Of a stretch of DNA of 64,000 bases, positions 17,244 to 25,692 are shown piece by piece. Position 1 is the first letter of the stretch; each line of letters starts with the position of its first letter. Source of the stretch: Clostridiaceae bacterium BRH_c20a (GTDB lineage Bacteria > Bacillota > Peptococcia > Peptococcales > BICA1-8); the NCBI GenBank assembly GCA_000961765.1, contig LADT01000016.1, positions 62,001 to 126,000 on the forward strand. The letters are read 5' to 3'. A program made the position numbers and the translations under genes. The notes below the pieces were generated by a model. The model did no database searches. It was not told the origin of the DNA and saw only the letters and a program-made list of their open reading frames with translations.

Positions 17244-17877
17244 CGCTTCAGGAGCATTAAGGGCCGCTAAACTGGATTTTGTAGTGGTGATAGTAGATGT
17301 CATAGACATGTCCACATCAGCAGAAGCAGCCATTGAAAAAGGTGCTATTTCTGTTTTAGGAGCAAGTCCTGATATTTCTAAGGTTCCGGTCTATGTTAAT
17401 CCGTATAAAATTGGACTAGCGGCGGGAAGTAGGGCTAAAGGTTTGGGTAGTAAAGTAATTATTATAACTGAACCTAGATGGGGAGAAGAATGGGAAAGAG
17501 CCAAAAACTGTCGGAAGCTTATTTCTGGTATTCATGACGGAGGAGGAGAAGTAGGAGGGATTATACCAAATATTGGTGCAGAGGTTGGGAAAATGCTTGA
17601 TTTTACAGATAAGGTTGTTGTTTGTGTAAGCGATACTGGGGGAGTTGCTTTTGATGCAGCTTGGCAAGTGCAAAAAGATATCCTAACAGGAACTATTGCC
17701 AGAACGATGACTACTAAAGGAAAAGAAACAGCATTCTTAGCAGCTAAAAGGGCAATTGACTTAGCCAAAGGCAGGAATATAGCTATTGTTGCTGCTAGTG
17801 CCAATTCACTTGAAGATGTTTTAGGAGCCGGTTTTATAGCTCAAACTATAATAGAATTAGGGTACTTAAACGGTTAA
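17200..17877 (+). CDS. ComB-like (2-phosphosulfolactate phosphatase family) protein
   Basis: 225 residues. Two ends resemble the ComB family: VDVIDMSTSAEAAIEKGA (about 29-46, compare VDVLRATTT) and SLEDVLGAGFIAQ (about 206-218). The centre is rich in glycine and lacks other motifs I know. True ComB takes part in coenzyme M synthesis, which is not expected here, so the family tie does not give a function. It starts inside EndoQ (44-base overlap), so the two are translated together, and spoIIM follows. Confidence 0.55.
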   Translation: MERLQKTKEVITTFNASGALRAAKLDFVVVIVDVIDMSTSAEAAIEKGAISVLGASPDISKVPVYVNPYKIGLAAGSRAKGLGSKVIIITEPRWGEEWERAKNCRKLISGIHDGGGEVGGIIPNIGAEVGKMLDFTDKVVVCVSDTGGVAFDAAWQVQKDILTGTIARTMTTKGKETAFLAAKRAIDLAKGRNIAIVAASANSLEDVLGAGFIAQTIIELGYLNG

Positions 17878-17890
17878 ATACTTTCCGATG

Positions 17891-17918
17891 GCATAATTAT
17901 CTCCTTGGTGCATAAATA
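17891..17918 (+). promoter_or_regulatory. Possible sigma-E promoter of spoIIM
   Basis: GCATAAT, the same -35 as before the MciZ-like gene, then 13 bases and CATAAATA (6 of 8 to CATACAHT). The spacing is one base short. spoIIM is sigma-E controlled in B. subtilis. Confidence 0.35.
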
Positions 17919-17952
17919 TGAATTGTGTAAACATACCGAGGGAGAGAACGAT

Positions 17953-18570
17953 GTGGGCAAATTGGTCAAGCTAGGCTTTAAAAACTATTTGATACAAAAT
18001 TATATTGTATATCTTTTTTTGATCTTGTTTGTTGTAATGGGTATAATTTTTGGTGTTTTAGGTGTTAAAGCTCTTGCGCCGGACCAATTAAGTAATTTAG
18101 ATAGATACATCGATACGGGTTTTAAAAATATTTCTAACCAGTTGGATTATCAAGCTACTGCAAAGCATGCTATTTGGCGTAATCTGACGATAGTTTTTAA
18201 AATTTGGTTTTTAGGACTAACTGTAATTGGTTTACCATTAATTTTAGTAATAATTTTTACCCGGGGTTTTATCTTAGGTTTTACAGTAGCCTTTTTTTTG
18301 GAAAAAAAATCTTGGCAGGGTCTGGGAATAATTCTTCTAACTATCTTCCCGCAAAATCTCTTGCATTTACCGGCAATAATTATCGCAGGTGCTTCTGCAA
18401 CAGCTTTTAGTATCTATTTATTAAGAGGCAGATCTGAACATAAGACTATATCCAGCTATTTTCTTAGATATAGCCTTATTATGTCTATATTAGCTGTTGT
18501 TATGGTTTTAGCCGGATTTATTGAGGGATATATTACACCTTTAGCAATAAACTTTTTAAATTTAAGATAA
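17953..18570 (+). CDS. spoIIM: Stage II sporulation protein M
   Basis: 205 residues from GTG 17953, 8 bases after GGGAG. The in-frame start at 17905 has no binding site. About five membrane segments. FTRGFILGFTVAF and the FPQNLLHLP motif are typical of SpoIIM. With SpoIID and SpoIIP it forms the DMP machine that remodels septal peptidoglycan and drives engulfment from the mother cell. spoIIP is in this window too (57457). Confidence 0.88.
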   Translation: MGKLVKLGFKNYLIQNYIVYLFLILFVVMGIIFGVLGVKALAPDQLSNLDRYIDTGFKNISNQLDYQATAKHAIWRNLTIVFKIWFLGLTVIGLPLILVIIFTRGFILGFTVAFFLEKKSWQGLGIILLTIFPQNLLHLPAIIIAGASATAFSIYLLRGRSEHKTISSYFLRYSLIMSILAVVMVLAGFIEGYITPLAINFLNLR

Positions 18571-18677
18571 AATGGTTTTATAACTATAAATTGGCAAAAA
18601 ATTATTTACTTTTAGAAATATTCAAACTATAATATAGATGTGTTCTAATTTATTTGTTGTATACATATGGAAAACTA

Positions 18678-18706
18678 TTGTCACTTTGCAATAGGCATTG
18701 TATATT
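18678..18706 (+). promoter_or_regulatory. Sigma-A promoter of the alanine symporter gene
   Basis: TTGTCA, 17 bases, TATATT. The -35 is inside GGAAAACTATTGTCA (18669-18683), identical over 15 bases to 43224-43238 before lctP. CTATTG-N8-CAATAG forms a dyad over the -35 (18675-18694). Nothing else is evident in 18571-18668. Confidence 0.65.
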
Positions 18707-18746
18707 GCAAATAAATTTTTTTATTTTTTTCTTAGAAGGAGGTGTA

Positions 18747-18782
18747 TTGTTTATTTTTGTTTTTTTATTAAAAAGGAGGTAA
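18747..18782 (+). other. Candidate 11-codon leader ORF
   Basis: AAGGAGG (18736-18742), then TTG 18747 and 11 codons ending AAA AGG AGG TAA. The closing arginine codons are the binding site of the symporter gene. Two stacked strong ribosome sites in one leader are unusual. It may be chance. Confidence 0.35.
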
Positions 18783-18788
18783 TGAATT

Positions 18789-20162
18789 TTGGATGCTTTT
18801 GTAAGTTTGATGGGTAAAGTGAACAGCTTTGTTTGGGGACCTTATATGTTGGCCTTATTAGTAGGTACCGGTGTGTTTTTGACATTTCGTTTAGGTTTTA
18901 TAACTTTTAAATATCTTCCTTATGCATTAAAACTAGCATTTTCTAAAAATCAAGACTCTACTTCAGAAGGTGATATAAGTCACTTCCAGGCTCTTATGAC
19001 AGCACTGGCTGCAACAATCGGTACTGGTAATATTGCCGGTGTTGCTACTGCAGTAGCCCTTGGTGGACCTGGTGCAGTATTTTGGATGTGGTTAACAGCT
19101 TTGGTAGGTATGGCCACTAAATACGCTGAGGCTATTCTAGCTGTTAAATATCGGATTAAGGATGAAAAAGGTGAAATGGCCGGTGGCCCAATGTATTTCA
19201 TTGAAAAAGGCTTAAACATGAAGTGGCTGGCTGTACTTTTTGCTTTCTTTGGAGCAGCTGCCGGTTTCGGTATTGGTAACATGGTTCAGTCTAACTCTGT
19301 TGCTGATGCATTATATTCAACTTTTGGTCTAAACCACTGGATTTCCGGTGTAGTTTTAGCTGGATTAACTGCTTTAGTTATTCTAGGCGGAATTAGGAGT
19401 ATTGCTAAGGTAACAGGAACTCTAGTTCCAATCATGGCTGTTTTTTATGTAATAGGTGGTTTAATAATTATTTTATTAAATATTGGTCATCTTCCTGCAG
19501 CATTTGCACTTATTATTAAATCTGCTTTTACTGGTGTAGAACCAGCTGCCGGTGGTTTTGCAGGTGCAACAGTAGCTCAAGCAATTCGTTTCGGGGTTGC
19601 CCGGGGCGTATTTTCTAACGAAGCTGGCTTAGGTAGTGCGCCAATAGCTGCTGCTGCAGCTAAAACGGACCATCCTGCCCGTCAGGCTTTCGTTTCCATG
19701 ACTGGTACTTTTCTTGACACTATTATTGTTTGTTCCATCACAGGTTTAGTTTTAGCCATTACCGGTGTTTGGGAAACAGGACAAACTGGTGCTGCCTTAA
19801 CAACAATGGCTTTCCAAAAAGGTTTACCTGGTCCTGGTGGAATAATTGTTGCAATAGGTATAATTCTTTTTGCTTATTCAACAATCCTAGGTTGGGCCTA
19901 TTATGGTGAAAAATGTGCGGAGTATCTTTTTGGTGTAGGTGTAGTTAAACCTTATAGATATTTATGGGTAATCTTTGTTGGTCTAGGTGCTATTGCTAAA
20001 TTAGCTCTCGTTTGGGATATTGCTGATACATTAAATGGTTTGATGGCTATTCCTAACCTTATCGGTTTGTTATTATTGAGTGGAGTAGTTGTTAGTGAGA
20101 CTAAAGATTTCCTGGAAAATGTCAAAGCAAAAGAAGATGCCAAGGCGGCAGAGGCTTCTTAA
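18789..20162 (+). CDS. Alanine/glycine:sodium symporter (AGCS family)
   Basis: 457 residues with about 10-11 membrane segments. [25 protein letters not shown] (about 75-100) and [13 protein letters not shown] (about 274-286) are the AGCS signatures. It imports alanine or glycine with sodium. The start is TTG 18789, 9 bases after GGAGG; an ATG at 18782 is out of frame. It sits between spoIIM and xerD, where B. subtilis has fur. Alanine could serve as nutrient or germinant-related solute, which is speculation. Confidence 0.92.
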   Translation: MDAFVSLMGKVNSFVWGPYMLALLVGTGVFLTFRLGFITFKYLPYALKLAFSKNQDSTSEGDISHFQALMTALAATIGTGNIAGVATAVALGGPGAVFWMWLTALVGMATKYAEAILAVKYRIKDEKGEMAGGPMYFIEKGLNMKWLAVLFAFFGAAAGFGIGNMVQSNSVADALYSTFGLNHWISGVVLAGLTALVILGGIRSIAKVTGTLVPIMAVFYVIGGLIIILLNIGHLPAAFALIIKSAFTGVEPAAGGFAGATVAQAIRFGVARGVFSNEAGLGSAPIAAAAAKTDHPARQAFVSMTGTFLDTIIVCSITGLVLAITGVWETGQTGAALTTMAFQKGLPGPGGIIVAIGIILFAYSTILGWAYYGEKCAEYLFGVGVVKPYRYLWVIFVGLGAIAKLALVWDIADTLNGLMAIPNLIGLLLLSGVVVSETKDFLENVKAKEDAKAAEAS

Positions 20163-20167
20163 AATAA

Positions 20168-20208
20168 AAAAAAGGTGATAAAAATCGTAGATTTTTATCA
20201 CCTTTTTT
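20168..20208 (+). terminator. Terminator after the symporter gene
   Basis: Near-perfect 19-bp stem, AAAAAAGGTGATAAAAATC with its complement, GTA loop and T-rich tail. Confidence 0.9.
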
Positions 20209-20230
20209 TATACCGATAAAGATACTAAGC

Positions 20231-20310
20231 TGTCATCCTGAGCGATAGCGAAGGATCTTATGTAGTGAAGTAATTTAAGATCCTTCAGTCGTACCTCCCT
20301 CAGGATGACA
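20231..20310. repeat. Long palindromic intergenic element
   Basis: Outer arms TGTCATCCTGAG (20231-20242) and CTCAGGATGACA (20299-20310) and inner arms AAGGATCTTA/TAAGATCCTT (20251-20260, 20276-20285) fold into one hairpin. This is a widespread short repeat type in many bacteria. It separates converging transcripts. Confidence 0.8.
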
Positions 20311-20396
20311 TAGCACAATCAGTAGCTTTCATAGTAATGACACGACGGATCAAGAAATTTTTAGTGTCTACCCATGTGTTTGCCTTATGACTTTTT

Positions 20397-20699
20397 CTAT
20401 TTTCCCGGTGTATTATCTTGAATTGGAGTAGGTTTTTTCCCTTTTTTAATAATACTAATAGCCGGCTCAGGGCAAACAAGTTCACACATGCCACACACTA
20501 TACAGCCCTCCATCCTTGGCATAATAGCAGGTGTTCCCATAAAGCCAAGGTTTTCCGACCAAGATATTACCTGTGTAGGACATTTCTCGATACAAAGTCC
20601 GCATCCCTTACATAAATCGAAAAAAACAGTGAAGGTACCTTTTTCGTTTTCATAAGTTTCTTGTTTCCAATCCCTATTTGTTTGCTGATTATTACCCAT
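20397..20699 (-). CDS. Two-cluster [4Fe-4S] ferredoxin
   Basis: 100 residues on the reverse strand. CKGCGLCIEKCP (about 30-41) and CIVCGMCELVCP (about 66-77) each bind a [4Fe-4S] cluster; the terminal tails are polar. It resembles delta subunits of 2-oxoacid oxidoreductases but stands alone, convergent with the alanine symporter gene. Start ATG 20699 follows AAAAGGAGG on that strand. The partner enzyme is unknown. Confidence 0.85.
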   Translation of the reverse strand: MGNNQQTNRDWKQETYENEKGTFTVFFDLCKGCGLCIEKCPTQVISWSENLGFMGTPAIMPRMEGCIVCGMCELVCPEPAISIIKKGKKPTPIQDNTPGK

Positions 20700-20824
20700 A
20701 TTAGGTAGTAGCCTCCTTTTTATAATTAATATGTATAATATTAATTGTTTTAAATTATTTTATTTATTCTAGGACAAGGGAAGTAATACATAGATTAGTA
20801 TAAAAAAGAAAGGAGTGATTGAAC

Positions 20825-21043
20825 ATGTATTTAGTTGCTATTACTAATTGGAAAAGAAAATTAATATATTTGATTGCATTTCTACTTATCATTACCCTTG
20901 TTGCCACTATAGTTCCACAAATATTAGGATTTAATACAGTCAATACTGACAGTCAATCTAAAGAAGAAACTCTAACTCAGCCTATAAAAGTACAGAGTAC
21001 ACCAGGAAATGAGGATTCTCAAATGGCTAACCCTCAAAAGTAG
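20825..21043 (+). CDS. Small membrane-anchored protein before xerD
   Basis: 72 residues from ATG 20825, 9 bases after AAGGAG (the TTG at 20819 is too close). One N-terminal membrane segment (about 12-34: LIYLIAFLLIITLVATIV), then a short polar tail rich in Ser, Gln and Thr. I do not recognise a family. In Bacillus a small membrane protein (YqzK, DUF4227) occupies the same place before xerD, but similarity cannot be claimed beyond size and topology. Confidence 0.6.
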   Translation: MYLVAITNWKRKLIYLIAFLLIITLVATIVPQILGFNTVNTDSQSKEETLTQPIKVQSTPGNEDSQMANPQK

Positions 21044-21105
21044 AAGGAGAAGAAATATTTTTGTGGAAGTAATATCTAGAAATATTAATTTGGGGTGTTG
21101 CCAAA

Positions 21106-21993
21106 ATGAACAAATTAGTAGAAGAATTTCTAAGTTACTTATATGTCGAAAGAGGATTAGCTGAAAATACAATTATTTCCTATCGGAGAGATCTGACAAA
21201 TTTCTTGCAACTTCTTAATAATTATAATATTTTGGAGATAAAACATGTAAAAAGGGAACATATTACTAGCTATTTGATTTATCTAAAAGAAGAAAAAAGA
21301 GCTGCAACTACTATTGCACGACATGTTGCAGCTCTAAAAACTTTTTTTAAGTTTCTTTATCAGGAAAATTATATTGTAGAAAATATTGCTTATGAAATTG
21401 AGCGTCCTAAACAGGGGAAAATTCTTCCTAAATTTTTAAGTTTTGAAGAAGTAGATAGACTTCTCGAAGCACCTATATTAAACAGCCCTGCCAGGATAAG
21501 GGACAAGGCTATGCTTGAAGTATTATATGCAACAGGGATCCGTGTTTCTGAATTAATTAATTTGGGTATTAATAATGCAAATCTGGAAATTGGTTATGTA
21601 AGGTGTATGGGGAAAGGGGCAAAGGAAAGAGTAATTCCTTTAGGGGCACAAGCAGTTAATAGTTTAAATACATATTTAGAGTGGGGACGTAATAAACTAC
21701 TAAAAAATCGAAAGGAACAGACTCTGTTTTTAAATCAACATGGCAGAAAAATGACAAGACAAGGGTTTTGGAAAATCATCAAAGGTTATTCCGCCAAGAT
21801 TGGAATTGCACAAAAAATAAGCCCCCACGTATTGAGACATTCTTTTGCTACCCATCTTTTGGAAAATGGTGCTGATTTGCGGGCTGTTCAGGAAATGCTA
21901 GGTCATGCTGATATATCAACCACCCAAATATATACCCACGTAACCAGGGCTAAAATTTCCCGAATTTATAGACAAGCCCACCCCAGAGCTTGA
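21106..21993 (+). CDS. xerD: Tyrosine recombinase XerD
   Basis: 295 residues. The N-terminal SAM-like DNA-binding domain (1-90) reads FLSYLYVERGLAENTIISY. The catalytic domain has the first Arg in ATGIRVSEL, then HVLRHSFATHLLENG, and the nucleophilic Tyr in TTQIYTHV. With XerC or alone it resolves chromosome dimers at dif. It sits just upstream of deoB and punA, as in Bacillus. Start ATG 21106 has only a weak binding site (GGGGTG). Confidence 0.92.
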   Translation: MNKLVEEFLSYLYVERGLAENTIISYRRDLTNFLQLLNNYNILEIKHVKREHITSYLIYLKEEKRAATTIARHVAALKTFFKFLYQENYIVENIAYEIERPKQGKILPKFLSFEEVDRLLEAPILNSPARIRDKAMLEVLYATGIRVSELINLGINNANLEIGYVRCMGKGAKERVIPLGAQAVNSLNTYLEWGRNKLLKNRKEQTLFLNQHGRKMTRQGFWKIIKGYSAKIGIAQKISPHVLRHSFATHLLENGADLRAVQEMLGHADISTTQIYTHVTRAKISRIYRQAHPRA

Positions 21994-22011
21994 TGCTTAG
22001 GAGGCATGGAA

Positions 22012-23184
22012 GTGAAAAAGACAATATTATTAGTTTTGGATAGTCTAGGAGTTGGAGAATTACCTGATGCTAATTTGTATGGTGATGAAGGGGCTAATAC
22101 CCTAAAAAATATTTCTTATGTTTTAGGGGGAATTAAGTTACCTAATTTAGGCCGTATGGGTATAGGAAATATTACAGAAATAAAAGGAGTTAACCCTCAA
22201 AGGGATACTTTGGGAGCATATGGTAAAATGGCGGAAAAATCAAAAGGTAAGGATACAACAACAGGTCATTGGGAGATGATGGGCTTAATTACTTCTGATC
22301 CATTCCCCACCTTCCCACGGGGATTTCCTTCTCAATTAATTGAAGAATTCGAGAAGCTTATTGAAACTAAAACTCTAGGCAATGAGGTAGCCTCAGGTAC
22401 TGAAATTATAGAAAGATTAGGCCAGAAACACATGGAAACCGGTTTTCCGATTGTTTATACTTCGGCTGATAGTGTTTTTCAAATAGCCGCCCATGAAGAG
22501 GTAATTCCTTTAGTTGACTTATTTAAAATGTGTGAAATTGCTAGGTCATTTTTAGTGGGACCCTATAAGGTTGGCAGAGTAATAGCAAGACCCTTTATCG
22601 GAAAAAATGGAAGCTTTACAAGGACAAGCAATCGCCATGATTACTCACTAAAGCCACCTCAAAAAACATTATTGGATATTTTAGTGGAAAATGATAAAGA
22701 GGTAGTTTCTATAGGGAAAGTTAAGGATATTTTTGCGGGGCAAGGCTTTACCGGCAGCTTCCCAACTATTAATAATATGGATGGTGTTGACAAGCTTATT
22801 TTGGCCTACCAAAATTTACAGGACGGACTTATTTTTGCAAATTTAGTGGATTTTGATGCTAAATTTGGACATCGCAATGATTCTGCCGGTTATGCTGAAG
22901 CCTTGGAAGAATTTGATCAAAGGCTTCCGGAAATATGGGATATAATGGATGAAAATACAATCTTAATAATTACCGGAGATCATGGCTGTGATCCGACTAC
23001 AATTAGCACCGATCATAGCAGAGAGTATACCCCTTTATTAATAATGGGTAATGATATTAAAAAATCTTATGATTTAAAGATTAGAGAAAGCTTTGGAGAT
23101 ATTGGTGCCACTTTGGCTCATTATTTTAACGTGCCATTTAATGGCCATGGAACAAGTGTATGGAATCTTATTAAAATGGGGTGA
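22012..23184 (+). CDS. deoB: Phosphopentomutase
   Basis: 390 residues. It converts ribose-1-phosphate or deoxyribose-1-phosphate to the 5-phosphates in nucleoside salvage. Alkaline-phosphatase-fold metal sites are seen: LVLDSLGVGELPDA, then KGKDTTTGHWEMMG around the phosphoacceptor Thr, and ITGDHGCDPTT near the end. ATG 22006 is 1 base from AGGAGG, so GTG 22012 (7 bases) is preferred. It is followed within 4 bases by punA and then pdp, a complete nucleoside catabolism operon. Confidence 0.93.
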   Translation: MKKTILLVLDSLGVGELPDANLYGDEGANTLKNISYVLGGIKLPNLGRMGIGNITEIKGVNPQRDTLGAYGKMAEKSKGKDTTTGHWEMMGLITSDPFPTFPRGFPSQLIEEFEKLIETKTLGNEVASGTEIIERLGQKHMETGFPIVYTSADSVFQIAAHEEVIPLVDLFKMCEIARSFLVGPYKVGRVIARPFIGKNGSFTRTSNRHDYSLKPPQKTLLDILVENDKEVVSIGKVKDIFAGQGFTGSFPTINNMDGVDKLILAYQNLQDGLIFANLVDFDAKFGHRNDSAGYAEALEEFDQRLPEIWDIMDENTILIITGDHGCDPTTISTDHSREYTPLLIMGNDIKKSYDLKIRESFGDIGATLAHYFNVPFNGHGTSVWNLIKMG

Positions 23185-23188
23185 TCTA

Positions 23189-24013
23189 GTGGATAAAACT
23201 TTAAATTATATAAAAGAAAATTTGAAAATTATGCCACAAATAGGTTTAGTTTTGGGTTCAGGCTTAGGGGTTTTAGCTGAAGAGATTAAAAATCCTGTGT
23301 TCTTACCATATGAAGATATTCCGGGATTTCCGGTATCTACAGTAGAAGGTCATGTGGGTAGACTAGTTATAGGAGAACTAGCAGGTGTCCCTGTACTAAC
23401 AATGCAGGGAAGGTTCCATTATTATGAAGGTTATGAAATGGATAAGGTTACCTTTCCGATACGTGTTATGCAAGGACTGGGAATTAAACAGCTAATAGTA
23501 ACAAACGCTGCTGGAGGTATTAATCTTTCTTTTGAACCAGGAACTATAATGACTATTACTGATCATATAAACCTAATGGGCACTAATCCTCTAATCGGGT
23601 CAAATTTGGACAACTTCGGTCCTAGATTTCCAGATATGACTTTAGCTTACTGTCCCAAATTGCAAGCAGTAGTTAAAACTGTTGCACAAGATTTGCGCAT
23701 CACAGTCAGAGAAGGAGTATATGTGGGTGTAACTGGTCCAAGCTATGAAACACCGGCGGAAATAAGATATCTGAGAGCTATAGGTGCAGATGCCGTAGGG
23801 ATGTCTACAGTTCCGGAAGTTATTATTGCTAACCATGGCGGAATGTCGGTATTAGGTATTTCCTGTATTACAAATATGGCTGCCGGAGTTACAGGGCAAA
23901 GATTAAACCATCATGAGGTTATTGAGACAGCTAATAAGGTTAGAGAAAATTTGCGATCTTTATTATTAGGGATAATAAAAAGTCTAAGGCAGGTAACTAA
24001 TGAGGATTTATGA
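23189..24013 (+). CDS. punA: Purine-nucleoside phosphorylase
   Basis: 274 residues from GTG 23189 (longer in-frame starts lie inside deoB). LVLGSGLG for the phosphate loop, GRFHYYEGY and VTNAAGGIN are the trimeric PNP signatures; GPSYETPAEIR and a late Asn of ITNMAAG contact the purine. It splits purine nucleosides with phosphate, feeding deoB with pentose-1-phosphate. It overlaps pdp by 14 bases. Confidence 0.93.
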   Translation: MDKTLNYIKENLKIMPQIGLVLGSGLGVLAEEIKNPVFLPYEDIPGFPVSTVEGHVGRLVIGELAGVPVLTMQGRFHYYEGYEMDKVTFPIRVMQGLGIKQLIVTNAAGGINLSFEPGTIMTITDHINLMGTNPLIGSNLDNFGPRFPDMTLAYCPKLQAVVKTVAQDLRITVREGVYVGVTGPSYETPAEIRYLRAIGADAVGMSTVPEVIIANHGGMSVLGISCITNMAAGVTGQRLNHHEVIETANKVRENLRSLLLGIIKSLRQVTNEDL

Positions 24014-25304
24014 TATTATTGCAAAAAAAAGAGATGGATATAGCCTAAGTCCCAAGGAAATAGAAATATTAATTAGGGGTTATGTTGATGGTACAATACC
24101 TGATTATCAAGTAGCAGCTTGGGCAATGGCAGTTTTTTTCCAAGGCATGGATGAGGAGGAGATTAAGGCTCTGACTCAACAAATGATAATATCTGGTGAT
24201 AGTATAGATTTAAGTGCAATAGAAGGCATAAAAGTTGACAAACATAGTACTGGAGGAGTAGGGGATACAACAACCCTTGTCTTAGGACCTATAGTTGCAG
24301 CAGGGGGAGCTCCAGTTGCGAAAATGTCAGGTAGAGGCTTGGGACATACCGGCGGTACTATTGATAAACTAGAGTCAATTCCCGGCTTTCATGTGGAACT
24401 AACAAATAAACAGTTTGTAAAACAGGTAAATGAAATAAAATTAGCTGTAATTGGACAAACGGGCAATTTAGTCCCTGCTGATAAAAAATTATATGGATTA
24501 AGGGATGTTACAGCTACTGTAAATTCTATGCCCCTTATTGCCAGCAGTATTATGAGTAAAAAGATTGCAGCGGGTGCAGATGCAATTATGTTAGATGTTA
24601 AAACCGGTAATGGTGCTTTCCTAAAGGATTTAAATGAAGCAATTGAACTTGCTAAGACTATGGTTAATATCGGTAATAACTTTAATAGAGATACTATAGC
24701 AATAATATCAAATATGAATCAACCCTTAGGATGGGCGGTTGGCAATTCATTGGAGGTCCAGGAAGCTATCATGACCCTTAAAGGTAAGGGACCTGAGGAT
24801 TTAACTAAGTTATGTTTGGAATTAGCAGCACATATGTTTGTCTTAGGCAAAAGGACTTCTGAATTTACGGAAGGTTTAGTGCTAGCTGAGGAATTGCTTT
24901 ATAGTGGCAAAGCCCTCGCTAAGTTTGCTGAATTTATTAAAGCTCAAGGTGGAGATGCAACAGTAATTGATAACTTAGAAAAATTACCACAGGCAAAATA
25001 TAAGCTAAAAATAATTAGTTTGCATTCTGGATATATTGAGAGTATAGAGACTCAGGAAATTGGCAGGGCAGCAATGCTGTTAGGGGCAGGTAGAAGCAAA
25101 AAGGAAGATGTAATTGACTTAGGCGTAGGTATTATGATTCGCAAAAAAATCGGAGATCAAGTTACAAAGAATGATGTCTTAGCTGAAGTTTATTACAATA
25201 AGGATGAAAAGGCGCAGGAGGTTATCCCAATAATTCAGAATGCCTACAGTTTTAATACTGGGAAAATTAATAAACCTCCTTTGATACTAAAAACTATAAA
25301 TTGA
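24000..25304 (+). CDS. pdp: Pyrimidine-nucleoside phosphorylase
   Basis: 434 residues. The signature SGRGLGHTGGTIDKLESIPG is at about 110-129, and KVDKHSTGGVGD earlier holds the phosphate. It splits uridine, thymidine or deoxyuridine to base and pentose-1-phosphate. Domain order and length match Pdp rather than the DeoA subgroup. Start ATG 24000 lies inside punA. The operon ends in a terminator. Confidence 0.93.
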   Translation: MRIYDIIAKKRDGYSLSPKEIEILIRGYVDGTIPDYQVAAWAMAVFFQGMDEEEIKALTQQMIISGDSIDLSAIEGIKVDKHSTGGVGDTTTLVLGPIVAAGGAPVAKMSGRGLGHTGGTIDKLESIPGFHVELTNKQFVKQVNEIKLAVIGQTGNLVPADKKLYGLRDVTATVNSMPLIASSIMSKKIAAGADAIMLDVKTGNGAFLKDLNEAIELAKTMVNIGNNFNRDTIAIISNMNQPLGWAVGNSLEVQEAIMTLKGKGPEDLTKLCLELAAHMFVLGKRTSEFTEGLVLAEELLYSGKALAKFAEFIKAQGGDATVIDNLEKLPQAKYKLKIISLHSGYIESIETQEIGRAAMLLGAGRSKKEDVIDLGVGIMIRKKIGDQVTKNDVLAEVYYNKDEKAQEVIPIIQNAYSFNTGKINKPPLILKTIN

Positions 25305-25314
25305 AACTTATATT

Positions 25315-25347
25315 AAAAAAACGGGCGATGGCGATGCCCGTTTTTTT
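25315..25347. terminator. Bidirectional terminator after pdp
   Basis: AAAAAAACGGGC/GCCCGTTTTTTT stem around a nine-base loop. A-rich on one side and T-rich on the other, so it can serve both pdp and the small reverse gene beside it. Confidence 0.88.
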
Positions 25348-25468
25348 ACTTAATTTGTAATTGATCATGATAGATTTTATATATAGGTATAATAATCCGA
25401 GTAATAAAGACATAAAAAGTTATACTTCCTAAAAATAAAAGTAGGACTAGAGCAATATAATATTCCAT
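25346..25468 (-). CDS. 40-residue single-pass membrane protein
   Basis: A reverse-strand ORF preceded by GGGAGGTGG and ATG 25468 at good spacing. Residues 3-27 are a hydrophobic segment (EYYIALVLLLFLGSITFYVF); the tail is short and polar, with IYHDQLQIK. Its stop touches the shared terminator. The start site, hydrophobic pattern and terminator all suggest a real gene. No family recognised; it lies between nucleoside salvage and dacF. Confidence 0.55.
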   Translation of the reverse strand: MEYYIALVLLLFLGSITFYVFITRIIIPIYKIYHDQLQIK

Positions 25469-25551
25469 CAATCCACCTCCCTAAAATATTATTTAACTTT
25501 TTTGTAAAAAGCATACCACAGGCTATTTTGGAAATAATAAAAACAATCGTT

Positions 25552-25658
25552 GGGGACATTCCCATTCAAGAAACAAGAAACAAGAAGCAAGATGCAAGAA
25601 TTAGTTTTACCTGCTTCGTGCCTCCTGCATCCTGCCTCCTGTATGGAGGTGTGTCCCC
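25552..25658. repeat. Inverted element with period-7 arms
   Basis: Ends GGGGACA (25552-25558) and TGTCCCC (25652-25658). Inside, five heptamers CAAGAAA-like (25567-25601) face five heptamers CTGCATC-like (25611-25645). Read on the opposite strand the second block resembles the first with A to G changes, so the whole can fold as RNA using G-U pairs. It lies 25-140 bases before dacF. The remaining bases of 25305-25692 hold the terminator and small gene. Confidence 0.75.
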
Positions 25659-25692
25659 TAACCTTATTACCTTATTTTTGGGAGGAATTTTT

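Noticed and set aside
18204-18410. 68-codon forward frame inside spoIIM
   Set aside because: Out of frame with a strongly supported membrane protein; no start signal.
25528-25692. 55-codon N-terminal extension of DacF
   Set aside because: It reads through the heptamer repeat element and would bury the signal peptide; ATG 25693 has a good ribosome site.
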